Assembly: GCF_003965815.1 (NCBI RefSeq)
Contig: NZ_RXOE01000008.1
Coordinates: 62,001 to 126,000, forward strand
Direction: 5' to 3'
Length of the DNA stretch: 64,000 bases
From: Variovorax gossypii
GTDB taxonomy: Bacteria; Pseudomonadota; Gammaproteobacteria; Burkholderiales; Burkholderiaceae_C
A program made the position numbers and the translations under genes. The notes beneath the pieces were generated by a model. That model saw nothing but the letters and a program-made list of their open reading frames with translations, had not been told where the DNA came from and made no database searches. Shown here in pieces: positions 1 to 9,415 of this stretch; positions within the stretch are counted from its first letter, which is position 1, and each line of letters opens with the position of its first letter.

Positions 1-642
1 GGCCGCCTCGCGCGCGAGCATGAGCTGCACCGCGCTCAGCGCAGGCATGCCGACGAATTCGTGGTCGAGCACCTGCTCGAAGCGCACGCTCTCGCACTGC
101 GCCACCGGGTGGGACGGATGCGCCACGATGGCGAGGTGGTCGCTGCGATAGTCGCGCCGCTCCAGGCCCTCGAGGTCGGCCGCGTCCCAGCACAGGCCGA
201 TGGAGGCGGTGCCCTCGCGGATGCCGCGCACGATCTCGGGGCTCACGCGCTCCTCCATGTCCACGCGGATGTTGCGGTGCGCCGGGTCCTGCAGGAAGTC
301 GGCCACGTCCTCGGCCAGCGACTCGGCCATGACCGAGGCCGAGGCCAGGATGCGCACGTGCCCGCGCACGCCGCCGGCGTACGCCGCCATGTCGCGCTCG
401 ATGCGGTTCACGCTGCCGAGCATCGCGCGGGCGTGCTCCAGCAGGGTTTCGCCGGCGGGCGTGGGCACCACGCCCCGGCGCTTGCGCAGCAGCAGCGGCG
501 TGCCGACGGTCTCTTCCAGCTGGGCCAGCCGCTTGCTGATGGCCGAGCCGACGATGCTGGCCTGCTCGCCGGCGCGCGCGATGCTTCGCGTTTCGCAGAC
601 GGCGACGAAGAGGCGCAGGGTGGTCAGGTCGAGGTCTCTCAT
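1..642 (-). CDS. LysR-family transcriptional regulator (C-terminus cut off by window start)
   Basis: The visible 214 residues start with a winged helix-turn-helix typical of LysR regulators (about residues 4-62, with the core SAISKRLAQLEETVGTPLL). The beginning of the periplasmic-binding-protein-like effector domain follows (from about residue 90). The effector domain is incomplete because the gene runs off the left edge. The start is the ATG at 640-642. The gene is divergent from the lyase gene at 746, with a 103-bp gap, the usual arrangement for a LysR protein that controls its neighbour and itself. The likely targets are therefore the lyase/CoA-transferase/binding-protein genes, but the effector cannot be told from sequence. 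Confidence 0.92.
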   Translation of the reverse strand, partial: MRDLDLTTLRLFVAVCETRSIARAGEQASIVGSAISKRLAQLEETVGTPLLLRKRRGVVPTPAGETLLEHARAMLGSVNRIERDMAAYAGGVRGHVRILASASVMAESLAEDVADFLQDPAHRNIRVDMEERVSPEIVRGIREGTASIGLCWDAADLEGLERRDYRSDHLAIVAHPSHPVAQCESVRFEQVLDHEFVGMPALSAVQLMLAREAA

Positions 643-745
643 GGTGTTCCGTTCTGGAATCGGATGACTTCCAAAATATAGCTTCTGGATCGATTCGGAA
701 CTTCTACCATCCGTCGGGTACTTTCACTCACGACGGAGACAAGAC

Positions 746-1693
746 TTGATTCACGCTTTCCTGCCGCCGCGCGCGGTCGTCCGCGAAGTGGGCCTGCGCG
801 ACGGCCTCCAGAGCATCGCGCGCGTGCTGCCCACCGAACGCAAGCTCGAATGGATCCGCGACGCGCACGCCGCCGGGCAGCGCGAGATCGAGGTCGGCTC
901 CTTCGTGCCCGCGCACCTGCTGCCGCAGTTGGCCGACACGGCCGAGCTGCTGGCCTATGCGAAGACGCTGCCGGGGCTCTTCGCCTCGGTGCTGGTGCCC
1001 AACCTCAAGGGGGCCGAGCGGGCCATCGCCGGCGGGGCCGACCTGATGATCGTGCCGCTCTCGGCGAGTCACGCGCACAGCCTCGCCAACCTGCGCAAGA
1101 CGCCCGATGAGGTGGTGGCCGAGGTCGGCCGCATCCGCGCGGCGCGCGACGCCGCGGGCTCGAAGACGCTGATCGACGGCGGCGTGGGCACGGCCTTCGG
1201 CTGCACGCTGCAGGGCCACGTCGACGCCGAAGAGGTGCTGCGGCTGATGCAGGCGCTGCTCGACGCAGGCGCCGACCGCGTGAGCCTTGCCGACACTGTC
1301 GGCTACGCCGATCCGGCGATGGTGCGCAGCCTGTTCGAGCGCGCGCTGCGCATCGCGGGCGACCGGCTCTGGTGCGGCCATTTCCACGACACGCGCGGCA
1401 TGGGGCTCGCGAATGCGTATGCGGCGCTCGAAGTCGGCATCACGCGCTTCGACGCATGCCTGGCCGGCATCGGCGGCTGTCCGCATGCGCCGGGCGCCAG
1501 CGGCAATGTCGACACCGAAGATCTGGTCTTCATGCTGGAGAGCATGGGTGTCGCCACCGGCGTCGACCTGCCGAAGCTGCTCGACCTGCGCCGCCGCGTG
1601 GCGGGCTGGCTCGAGGGCGAGACCCTGCAGGGCACGGTGTGGCGCGCGGGCTTTCCGAAGACCTTCACGGCCATGGAAGGCGTCGCGGCATGA
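746..1693 (+). CDS. Hydroxymethylglutaryl-CoA lyase family protein
   Basis: A 315-residue TIM-barrel enzyme of the HMG-CoA lyase family, which splits 3-hydroxy-3-methylacyl-CoA compounds into acetyl-CoA and a ketoacid. The catalytic residues known from the family are visible: Arg18-Asp19 in the REVGLRDG motif, the metal ligands His212 and His214 in GHFHDTRGMG, and the active-site-loop Cys245 in GGCPHAPGASGN. The start is a TTG at 746 with GGAG about 9 nt upstream; no ATG fits. The stop overlaps the start of the CoA-transferase gene (ATGA), so the two are translationally coupled. With a CoA-transferase next door, the real substrate may be another branched hydroxyacyl-CoA such as a citramalyl-CoA-like compound. 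Confidence 0.88.
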   Translation: MIHAFLPPRAVVREVGLRDGLQSIARVLPTERKLEWIRDAHAAGQREIEVGSFVPAHLLPQLADTAELLAYAKTLPGLFASVLVPNLKGAERAIAGGADLMIVPLSASHAHSLANLRKTPDEVVAEVGRIRAARDAAGSKTLIDGGVGTAFGCTLQGHVDAEEVLRLMQALLDAGADRVSLADTVGYADPAMVRSLFERALRIAGDRLWCGHFHDTRGMGLANAYAALEVGITRFDACLAGIGGCPHAPGASGNVDTEDLVFMLESMGVATGVDLPKLLDLRRRVAGWLEGETLQGTVWRAGFPKTFTAMEGVAA

Positions 1694-2898
1694 GCACGGC
1701 AGGCACCGAAGAAAAGCGCCTGCCGCTCGCCGGCATCCGTGTGGTCGAGTTCACGCACATGGTGATGGGGCCGACCTGCGGCATGGTGCTGGCGGACCTG
1801 GGGGCGGAGGTCATCAAGGTCGAGCCCATCGAGGGTGACCGCACGCGGCACCTGCTGGGCGCGGGCGCGGGCTTCTTCCCGATGTTCAACCGCAACAAGA
1901 AGAGCATCGCGCTCGACCTGCGGCATCCGCAGGGCGTGGAGGCCGCGCTGCGGCTGTGCGTCACCGCCGACGTGGTGGCGCAGAACTTCAAGCCCGGCAC
2001 CATGGACAAGTACGGCCTGGGCTACGCCGCGCTGGGCAAGCTCAACCCGCGCCTTGTGTACGTGAACCATACGGGCTTCCTGCCCGGCCCCTACGAGCAC
2101 CGCACCGCGCTCGACGAGGTGGTGCAGATGATGGGCGGGCTGGCCTACATGACGGGCCGCCCCGGCGATCCGCTGCGCGCGGGCACCAGCGTGAACGACA
2201 TCATGGGCGGCATGTTCGGCGCCATCGGCGCGATCGCCGCGCTCATGCAGCGCACCGAGACCGGCAAGGGCCAGGAGGTGAAGTCGGCGCTGTTCGAGAA
2301 CAACGTGTTCCTGGTCGGCCAGCACATGCTGCAGTACGCGATCACCGGACAGGCGGCGGCGCCGATGCCCGAGCGCATCTCGGCCTGGGCGCTGTACGAC
2401 GTGTTCACCGTGAAGGACGGCGAGCAGATCTTCCTCGCTGCCGTGAGCGACGCGCAGTGGAAGACCTTCTGCGAGGCGCTGGGCTTCGATGACCTGAAGG
2501 CCGACCTGGCCCTGCGCACCAACAACGACCGCGTGCGCCTGCGGCCCACGCTGCTGGCCGATTTGCGCGAGCGCCTCGCGCAGCGCTCGGCGGCGGAGCT
2601 GTCGGCGATCTTCGAGGCCAGCGGACTGCCGTTCGCGCCGATCACGCGGCCCGAGGACCTGTATGCCGATCCGCACCTGAAGGCCACGGGCGGGCTCGCC
2701 GACATACGCCTGCCCGACGGCGAGCGTGCCGGCGAGATGGCGCAGACGACGCTGTTCCCGATCACGCTCGACGGCGAGCGCCTCGGCGTGAGGCTGCATC
2801 CGCCGACGCTGGGCGAGCACACCCGCGAGTTGCTGGCCGGGCTGGGCTATGCGCACGAGGAGATCGATGCGCTGCACGCCGGATCGGCCGTGGCCTGA
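1690..2898 (+). CDS. CaiB/BaiF family CoA-transferase
   Basis: A 402-residue family III CoA-transferase, which moves CoA between carboxylic acids. The N-terminal part has the family pattern (GIRVVEFTHMVMGPTCG, then LGAEVIKVEP). The catalytic Asp of the family is expected in the GTSVNDIMGGMFGAIGA segment, where an Asp is present. The ATG at 1690 overlaps the stop of the lyase gene by four bases; longer reading frames upstream only read through the lyase gene in another frame. It probably activates the acid that the upstream lyase then cleaves, or hands CoA from the product back. The substrate is unknown. Confidence 0.9.
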   Translation: MSTAGTEEKRLPLAGIRVVEFTHMVMGPTCGMVLADLGAEVIKVEPIEGDRTRHLLGAGAGFFPMFNRNKKSIALDLRHPQGVEAALRLCVTADVVAQNFKPGTMDKYGLGYAALGKLNPRLVYVNHTGFLPGPYEHRTALDEVVQMMGGLAYMTGRPGDPLRAGTSVNDIMGGMFGAIGAIAALMQRTETGKGQEVKSALFENNVFLVGQHMLQYAITGQAAAPMPERISAWALYDVFTVKDGEQIFLAAVSDAQWKTFCEALGFDDLKADLALRTNNDRVRLRPTLLADLRERLAQRSAAELSAIFEASGLPFAPITRPEDLYADPHLKATGGLADIRLPDGERAGEMAQTTLFPITLDGERLGVRLHPPTLGEHTRELLAGLGYAHEEIDALHAGSAVA

Positions 2899-2943
2899 GC
2901 GACGCACTTATTTCCCAGAACCATAAAGAAGAGAGACAAGACC

Positions 2944-3933
2944 ATGACGAACGCACTTTCCCTGAAGATGAACCGCCGCGCGCTGCTCGGCCTCGGCGCA
3001 TGCGCCGCCGCAGTGGCCGCATGCCCCGCGCTCGCGCAGGGCTCGGACAAGCCCATCCGTTTCATCCTGCCGATCAGCGCGGGCTCGGGCGTCGACGCCA
3101 TCGTGCGCGCGGCCGCGCCGGCGCTCGGCAAGGCCTTCGGCCAGCCGGTGGTGATCGAGAACCTGCCGGGCGCGGGCGGCATCACCGGCGCGGCGGCCAT
3201 CGTCAAGGCCGCGCCGGACGGCCTCACGCTGGGCATGGTGTCGAACAACCACGTCATCAATCCGGCGGTGTTCAGGAAGATGCCCTTCGACGCGATCAAC
3301 GACGTCACGCCGATCAGCGTGATCGGCGCCACGCCGCTGGTGCTGGTGGCCAACCCGAAGCTGCCCGCGAAGAACGTCCAGGAACTGATCGCGCTGCTGC
3401 GCGCGAAGCCGGGCGGCTACAACTACGCCTCGTCGGGCAACGGCACCATCCTGCACCTGGCCGACGAGATGTTCCTGGACGAGGCGGGCGTGAAGGCGCG
3501 GCACATTCCCTACAAGGGCACCGGGCCGATGATGACCGACATGATCGGCGGGCAGGTCGAGATGGGCGTGATCGCGCTGCCGGCCGTGCAGCAGCACATC
3601 AAGAGCGGCGCGCTGCGCGCCATCGGCCTGTGCGGCGCGCAACGCTCGCCGGCCGCGCCCGACATCCCGACCATCGCCGAGCAGGGGCTGCCCAACTACG
3701 CGGTCGAGGGCTGGTTCGCGGTGATCGGGCCGGCGAAGATGCAGCCGGCCGATGTCCAGCGCGTGCACGGCGCCGTGGTTGCTGCGTTCGGCAGCGCGGA
3801 GGTGCGCGAGGCGATGGACAGGCAGGGCAATGTCATCAGGCCCACGACGCCGGAGCAGGCCGCGAGCTTCTTCCGCAGCGAGGCAGCGCGCTATGCCGCG
3901 CTGGTGAAGAAGGCGAACGTGACGCTGGAATAG
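2944..3933 (+). CDS. Bug-family periplasmic solute-binding protein (tripartite tricarboxylate transporter type)
   Basis: A 329-residue exported binding protein. The N-terminus has a twin-arginine-like signal (MNRRALLGLGACAAAVAA) ending near ALAQG. The mature protein shows Bug features: IRFILPISAGSGVDAIVRA at the ligand entrance, VVIENLPGAGG, and NYASSGNGT. Bug proteins bind small carboxylates in the periplasm. No membrane subunits (TctA/TctB) are encoded nearby, so it is an orphan, as is very common in Burkholderiales. It follows the CoA-transferase by 45 bp on the same strand and probably shares its transcript, suggesting that its ligand is the acid handled by the lyase/CoA-transferase pair. 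It ends 7 bp from the convergent gdx gene. Confidence 0.9.
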   Translation: MTNALSLKMNRRALLGLGACAAAVAACPALAQGSDKPIRFILPISAGSGVDAIVRAAAPALGKAFGQPVVIENLPGAGGITGAAAIVKAAPDGLTLGMVSNNHVINPAVFRKMPFDAINDVTPISVIGATPLVLVANPKLPAKNVQELIALLRAKPGGYNYASSGNGTILHLADEMFLDEAGVKARHIPYKGTGPMMTDMIGGQVEMGVIALPAVQQHIKSGALRAIGLCGAQRSPAAPDIPTIAEQGLPNYAVEGWFAVIGPAKMQPADVQRVHGAVVAAFGSAEVREAMDRQGNVIRPTTPEQAASFFRSEAARYAALVKKANVTLE

Positions 3934-3940
3934 CGCAGGC

Positions 3941-4261
3941 TCAGGCCGCGCTCGTGAACTTGAGCCCCAGGATGCCCGCGATGATCAGCCCCACGCACAC
4001 CAGCCGCGCGGCGTTCGCGGGCTCGTTGAACAGCACGATGCCCAGCGCCACGGTGCCGACCGCGCCGATGCCGGTCCACACCGCGTAGGCCGTGCCCACC
4101 GGCAGCGTGCGCATCGCCCAGCCCAGCAGCACCACGCTGAGCACCATCGAGATCGCGGTGCCGACCGACGGCCAGAGCCTGGTGAAGCCTTCGGTGTACT
4201 TGAGGCCGATGGCCCAGCCCATCTCGAGCAGGCCTGCGATGAACAACACGATCCACGCCAT
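3941..4261 (-). CDS. gdx: Small multidrug resistance family guanidinium exporter (Gdx/SugE type)
   Basis: A 106-residue protein with four predicted membrane helices, the size of an SMR exporter. Residues that define the guanidinium-exporter subtype are all in place with the family numbering: Glu13 and Trp16 in helix 1, Ser42 in helix 2, Tyr59 and Trp62 in helix 3. Such proteins exchange guanidinium ions for protons as antiparallel dimers. It is the last gene of a minus-strand operon behind the MFS and HPP/CBS genes (33-bp gap). There is no room for a guanidine riboswitch directly upstream, and I saw none ahead of the operon. The subtype call rests on the residues listed. Confidence 0.9.
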   Translation of the reverse strand: MAWIVLFIAGLLEMGWAIGLKYTEGFTRLWPSVGTAISMVLSVVLLGWAMRTLPVGTAYAVWTGIGAVGTVALGIVLFNEPANAARLVCVGLIIAGILGLKFTSAA

Positions 4262-4294
4262 GTGCGCTCCTTCTCCTTGGATGAAAGGGACTCT

Positions 4295-5434
4295 CTAGTT
4301 CTCCGGCCGCACGGCACGGTAGAGGGCGCGCACGAAATCCGACTGGGTGATCATGCCGGCCAGCCGCTTTTCAGCGTCGATGATGGGGATATGGTGGTGG
4401 CCGCCCTCGGAGAACAGCGGCACCAGGTCGACCACCGGCCGGTCGGCGCTGGCCACGCGCACCTGGCGCGTCATGATCTGGCCCACCACCTCGGGCTTGT
4501 TCGACATCACCGTGCGGGTGGCGCGGATCAGGTCGCGCAGCTTGGCCGCGATGCCCTCGTGGTGCTGCAGGTCGAGCTGGCGGAAGAAGTCGGCCTGCGT
4601 GACGATGCCCACCACGCGGCGCGTGCGGTCGGTGATCGGCAGGGCCTTGATGCGGCGCTCGTGCATCAGCGCCCAGGCTTCCTGCAGCGGCGTGCCGAAC
4701 TCCACCGAGATCGGCACCCTGGACATGATGTCCGCGCAGCTCAGCGTGCCGAGGCGGCGCTTGTACGACTCGAGCTCGGTCTCGCGGATCAGCGATTCGA
4801 GGTCGTCGCGGCTGATGTCGAGCACCTGGTTGTAGCGGGCCAGCACCGCGTCGATGTCGGCCTGGCTGAAGCGTGCGTCCGAGCCGGGCGGTCGTTGCGC
4901 CACCTGCACGTGCGGATAGCGGCGACCCGTGAGCGTGTTGTAGGCCACGCCCGCCAGCACCAGCAGCAGCGAATTGGTGAAGAAGGGGAAGAGGGCCGAC
5001 GAGAAATGCGTGGTGTGCGTCAGCACCGCGAGCAGTGCCGCGGCGCCGCCGGGCGGATGCAGGCAGCGCGCGCTGAACATCAGGCCGATGGCGCCAGCCA
5101 CCGCGACGGCGGCGGCCAGCGCGGGGTCTGGAATCCAGTTGGCGGCCGCGATGCCGACCACCGCCGACAGCGTGTTGCCGCCGATGACCGACCACGGCTG
5201 TGCCAGCGGACTGGCCGGCACCGCGAACACCAGCACCGCGCTGGCCCCCAGCGGCGCGATCAGCCAGACCGAGGCGGCCAGCGGGCCGGCCAGCCACCGG
5301 CACAGCAGCGCGGTGAACAGCAGGCCGATGCCCGCGCCCATGACAGCGCGCAGCCGCTCACGGGCATCGACGGTGGTGCGCGCCGGCAGCCATGCGCGCG
5401 CGTGGGTCAGGATTGCCGGGAAGCGCATCGCCAT
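4295..5434 (-). CDS. HPP-family membrane protein with two CBS domains
   Basis: A 379-residue protein with an N-terminal HPP membrane domain (about residues 25-170, several helices) containing the signature His126-Pro-Pro in CLHPPGGAAALLAV. A linker is followed by two CBS domains (roughly 230-295 and 315-375; the second ends in GMITQSDFVRALY). CBS pairs usually bind adenine nucleotides and regulate the attached domain. HPP domains have been linked to nitrite transport in cyanobacteria and plants, but the function of the CBS-fused form is not established. It lies 7 bp downstream of the MFS gene and 33 bp upstream of gdx, so the three are probably one transcript. Confidence 0.87.
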   Translation of the reverse strand: MAMRFPAILTHARAWLPARTTVDARERLRAVMGAGIGLLFTALLCRWLAGPLAASVWLIAPLGASAVLVFAVPASPLAQPWSVIGGNTLSAVVGIAAANWIPDPALAAAVAVAGAIGLMFSARCLHPPGGAAALLAVLTHTTHFSSALFPFFTNSLLLVLAGVAYNTLTGRRYPHVQVAQRPPGSDARFSQADIDAVLARYNQVLDISRDDLESLIRETELESYKRRLGTLSCADIMSRVPISVEFGTPLQEAWALMHERRIKALPITDRTRRVVGIVTQADFFRQLDLQHHEGIAAKLRDLIRATRTVMSNKPEVVGQIMTRQVRVASADRPVVDLVPLFSEGGHHHIPIIDAEKRLAGMITQSDFVRALYRAVRPEN

Positions 5435-5441
5435 GTCTGCC

Positions 5442-6677
5442 TCAGCCTTCGTGCGCCACCTTGCGCCCGATGTCGGGCCAGCGGTCGTGCAGCCACACCC
5501 AGGCGACCAGCCCGATGCCGAGCATGCCCATGGAGGTGAGCGCCAGCGCGAGCGTGGAGTGCATCACCAGCGGCGCCACCGCGCCGGCCACGATGCCGTT
5601 GGCGGTGGAGCCGATCACCGCCTGCAGCGACGAGGCCATGCCGCGGCGCTCCGGGTGCAGGTCGAGCACCAGCAGCGTGACCACCGGCACCATCAGCGCC
5701 CAGCCGAAGGCGAACACCGCCAGCGGCCACAGCGCCCATGCCACGTGCGCCTGGAAGAAGGTGTTGGCCACCACGTTGACCACCGAGGTGGCCAGCATGA
5801 TCACGAAGCCGTCGCGGATCTGCCGCTTCGGCGCCACCTTGCCGGCCATGCGCCCGCTGGCGCGCGCGCCGAGCATGATGCCGCCGATGGTCAGCAGGAA
5901 GAACCAGAAGAACTGCTGCGGCTGCAGCGCGAGGTGGTCGCCGAGGAATGCGGGCGCGGCCAGCACGTAGAGGAACATGCCGTTGAAGGGCACGCCGCTG
6001 GCGAAGGCCAGCAGCAGGAAGCGCGGGTCGGAGCACAGGTCCCAGTAGCCGCGCATCAGGTGCCGCACCTGGAAAGGCTGGCGGTGGTCCTTGTGCAGCG
6101 TCTCGGGCAGCAGCTTGTAATTGGCCGCGAACAGCACCACGCCCACCGCCACAAGGAACCAGAACACCGCGTGCCAGCCCGCGTGCACGAAGAGAAAACC
6201 GCCCACGATGGGCGCGATGGCCGGTGCCACGCCGAAGTAGATCGTGACCTGGCTCATCACCCGCTGCGCCTCGGCGGGCGGGAACATGTCGCGGATCACC
6301 GCGCGCGAGACCACGATGCCCGCGCCGGTCGACAGGCCCTGCAGGCCGCGGAAGAGCACCAGTTGCGTGATGTTCTGCGAGAGCGCGCAGCCCAGCGATG
6401 CCAGCGTGAACACCGCCAGGCCCCACAGCACCACGGGGCGGCGACCGAAGCTGTCCGACAGCGCACCGTGGAACAGATTCATGAACGCGAAGCCGAAGAG
6501 GTAGGCCGAGAGCGTCTGCTGCATCTCGGCCGGCGTCGCGCCGATGGAGCGGGCGATGCCCGAGAAGGCCGGGATGTAGGTGTCGATGGAGAAGGGCCCG
6601 AGCATGCCGAGCACCGCGAGCAGCACGGCAAGCGCCCAGCGCGGGGCCTGCCAGAGTTTGTCTGCATCGGGATTCAT
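5442..6677 (-). CDS. Bcr/CflA-type MFS drug exporter
   Basis: A 411-residue protein with about 12 membrane segments. The N-half has DTYIPAFSGIARSIGATPAE and the MFS loop-2/3 motif GALSDSFGRRPVVLWGL. The SRAVIRDMFPPAEAQRVMSQ segment is typical of the Bcr/CflA drug:proton antiporters. The start ATG at 6675-6677 has a GGAG about 9 bases upstream. It is the first gene of the operon with the HPP/CBS gene and gdx, and lies directly after the rpoD terminator, so it needs its own promoter in the roughly 40 bp in between. The substrate is unknown. Confidence 0.88.
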   Translation of the reverse strand: MNPDADKLWQAPRWALAVLLAVLGMLGPFSIDTYIPAFSGIARSIGATPAEMQQTLSAYLFGFAFMNLFHGALSDSFGRRPVVLWGLAVFTLASLGCALSQNITQLVLFRGLQGLSTGAGIVVSRAVIRDMFPPAEAQRVMSQVTIYFGVAPAIAPIVGGFLFVHAGWHAVFWFLVAVGVVLFAANYKLLPETLHKDHRQPFQVRHLMRGYWDLCSDPRFLLLAFASGVPFNGMFLYVLAAPAFLGDHLALQPQQFFWFFLLTIGGIMLGARASGRMAGKVAPKRQIRDGFVIMLATSVVNVVANTFFQAHVAWALWPLAVFAFGWALMVPVVTLLVLDLHPERRGMASSLQAVIGSTANGIVAGAVAPLVMHSTLALALTSMGMLGIGLVAWVWLHDRWPDIGRKVAHEG

Positions 6678-6720
6678 GGTGAGGTTTGCTCCATTCTTCT
6701 TATGCGAGTCTTGCGAGTAC

Positions 6721-6748
6721 CAAAAAAGAAAGCGCCCTTGCGGGCGCC
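6721..6748 (-). terminator. Rho-independent terminator of rpoD
   Basis: On the minus strand a GCGCCC/GGGCGC stem with a 4-base loop is followed by a T-rich run. It starts about 30 bp after the rpoD stop codon and separates rpoD from the MFS operon. Confidence 0.85.
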
Positions 6749-6778
6749 TCCTCGTCGGGAAAATACCGGGAGACCGGA

Positions 6779-9112
<2,334 letters not shown>

Positions 9113-9218
9113 ACGACCTCGTTACGGCAAGAAAAGACAAGCGGAATCACAGGCGCACCGTCACGCGGACAGCGCCACCGAGCCCATGCACAGGCATGGA
9201 CTGGAAACAATTGGGAAA

Positions 9219-9234
9219 GAGGAATTAATTCCTC
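9219..9234. repeat. Perfect 16-bp palindrome in the rpoD leader
   Basis: GAGGAATTAATTCCTC is a perfect palindrome without a loop, between the rpoD promoter and the rpoD start codon. No T-run follows, so it is not a terminator; it may be an operator or RNA structure. Nothing else was recognised in the 297-bp dnaG-rpoD gap beyond this and the promoter. Confidence 0.5.
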
Positions 9235-9387
9235 AACAGGCAAGATGTCGGGCGAACATTTGGTGTGCAGTCCTTGCGGTTATTGGCCCTTTCCGCCGGA
9301 ATCTACCGTTGGAGTGCGTTGCGCTAGGGGCCGGCCCGGAGGTGCTGCTGTCGCTCTTGCCTAATTTCGCCAGTTGCGAAGCCCTAC

Positions 9388-9415
9388 ATTATAGCGTGTT
9401 GCGCAAATTTCAAGC
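9388..9415 (-). promoter_or_regulatory. Predicted rpoD promoter overlapping the dnaG stop codon
   Basis: The minus strand has a perfect -10 hexamer TATAAT at 9393-9388. The upstream region runs into the last codons and stop of dnaG (TGA at 9412-9410), where TGCTTG lies 17 bp and TTGAAA 14 bp away as possible -35 elements. The -10 is strong and the -35 is uncertain. Confidence 0.6.

Noticed and set aside
4262..4294. Guanidine riboswitch ahead of gdx
   Set aside because: Only 33 bp separate gdx from the preceding gene, too short for any known guanidine riboswitch.
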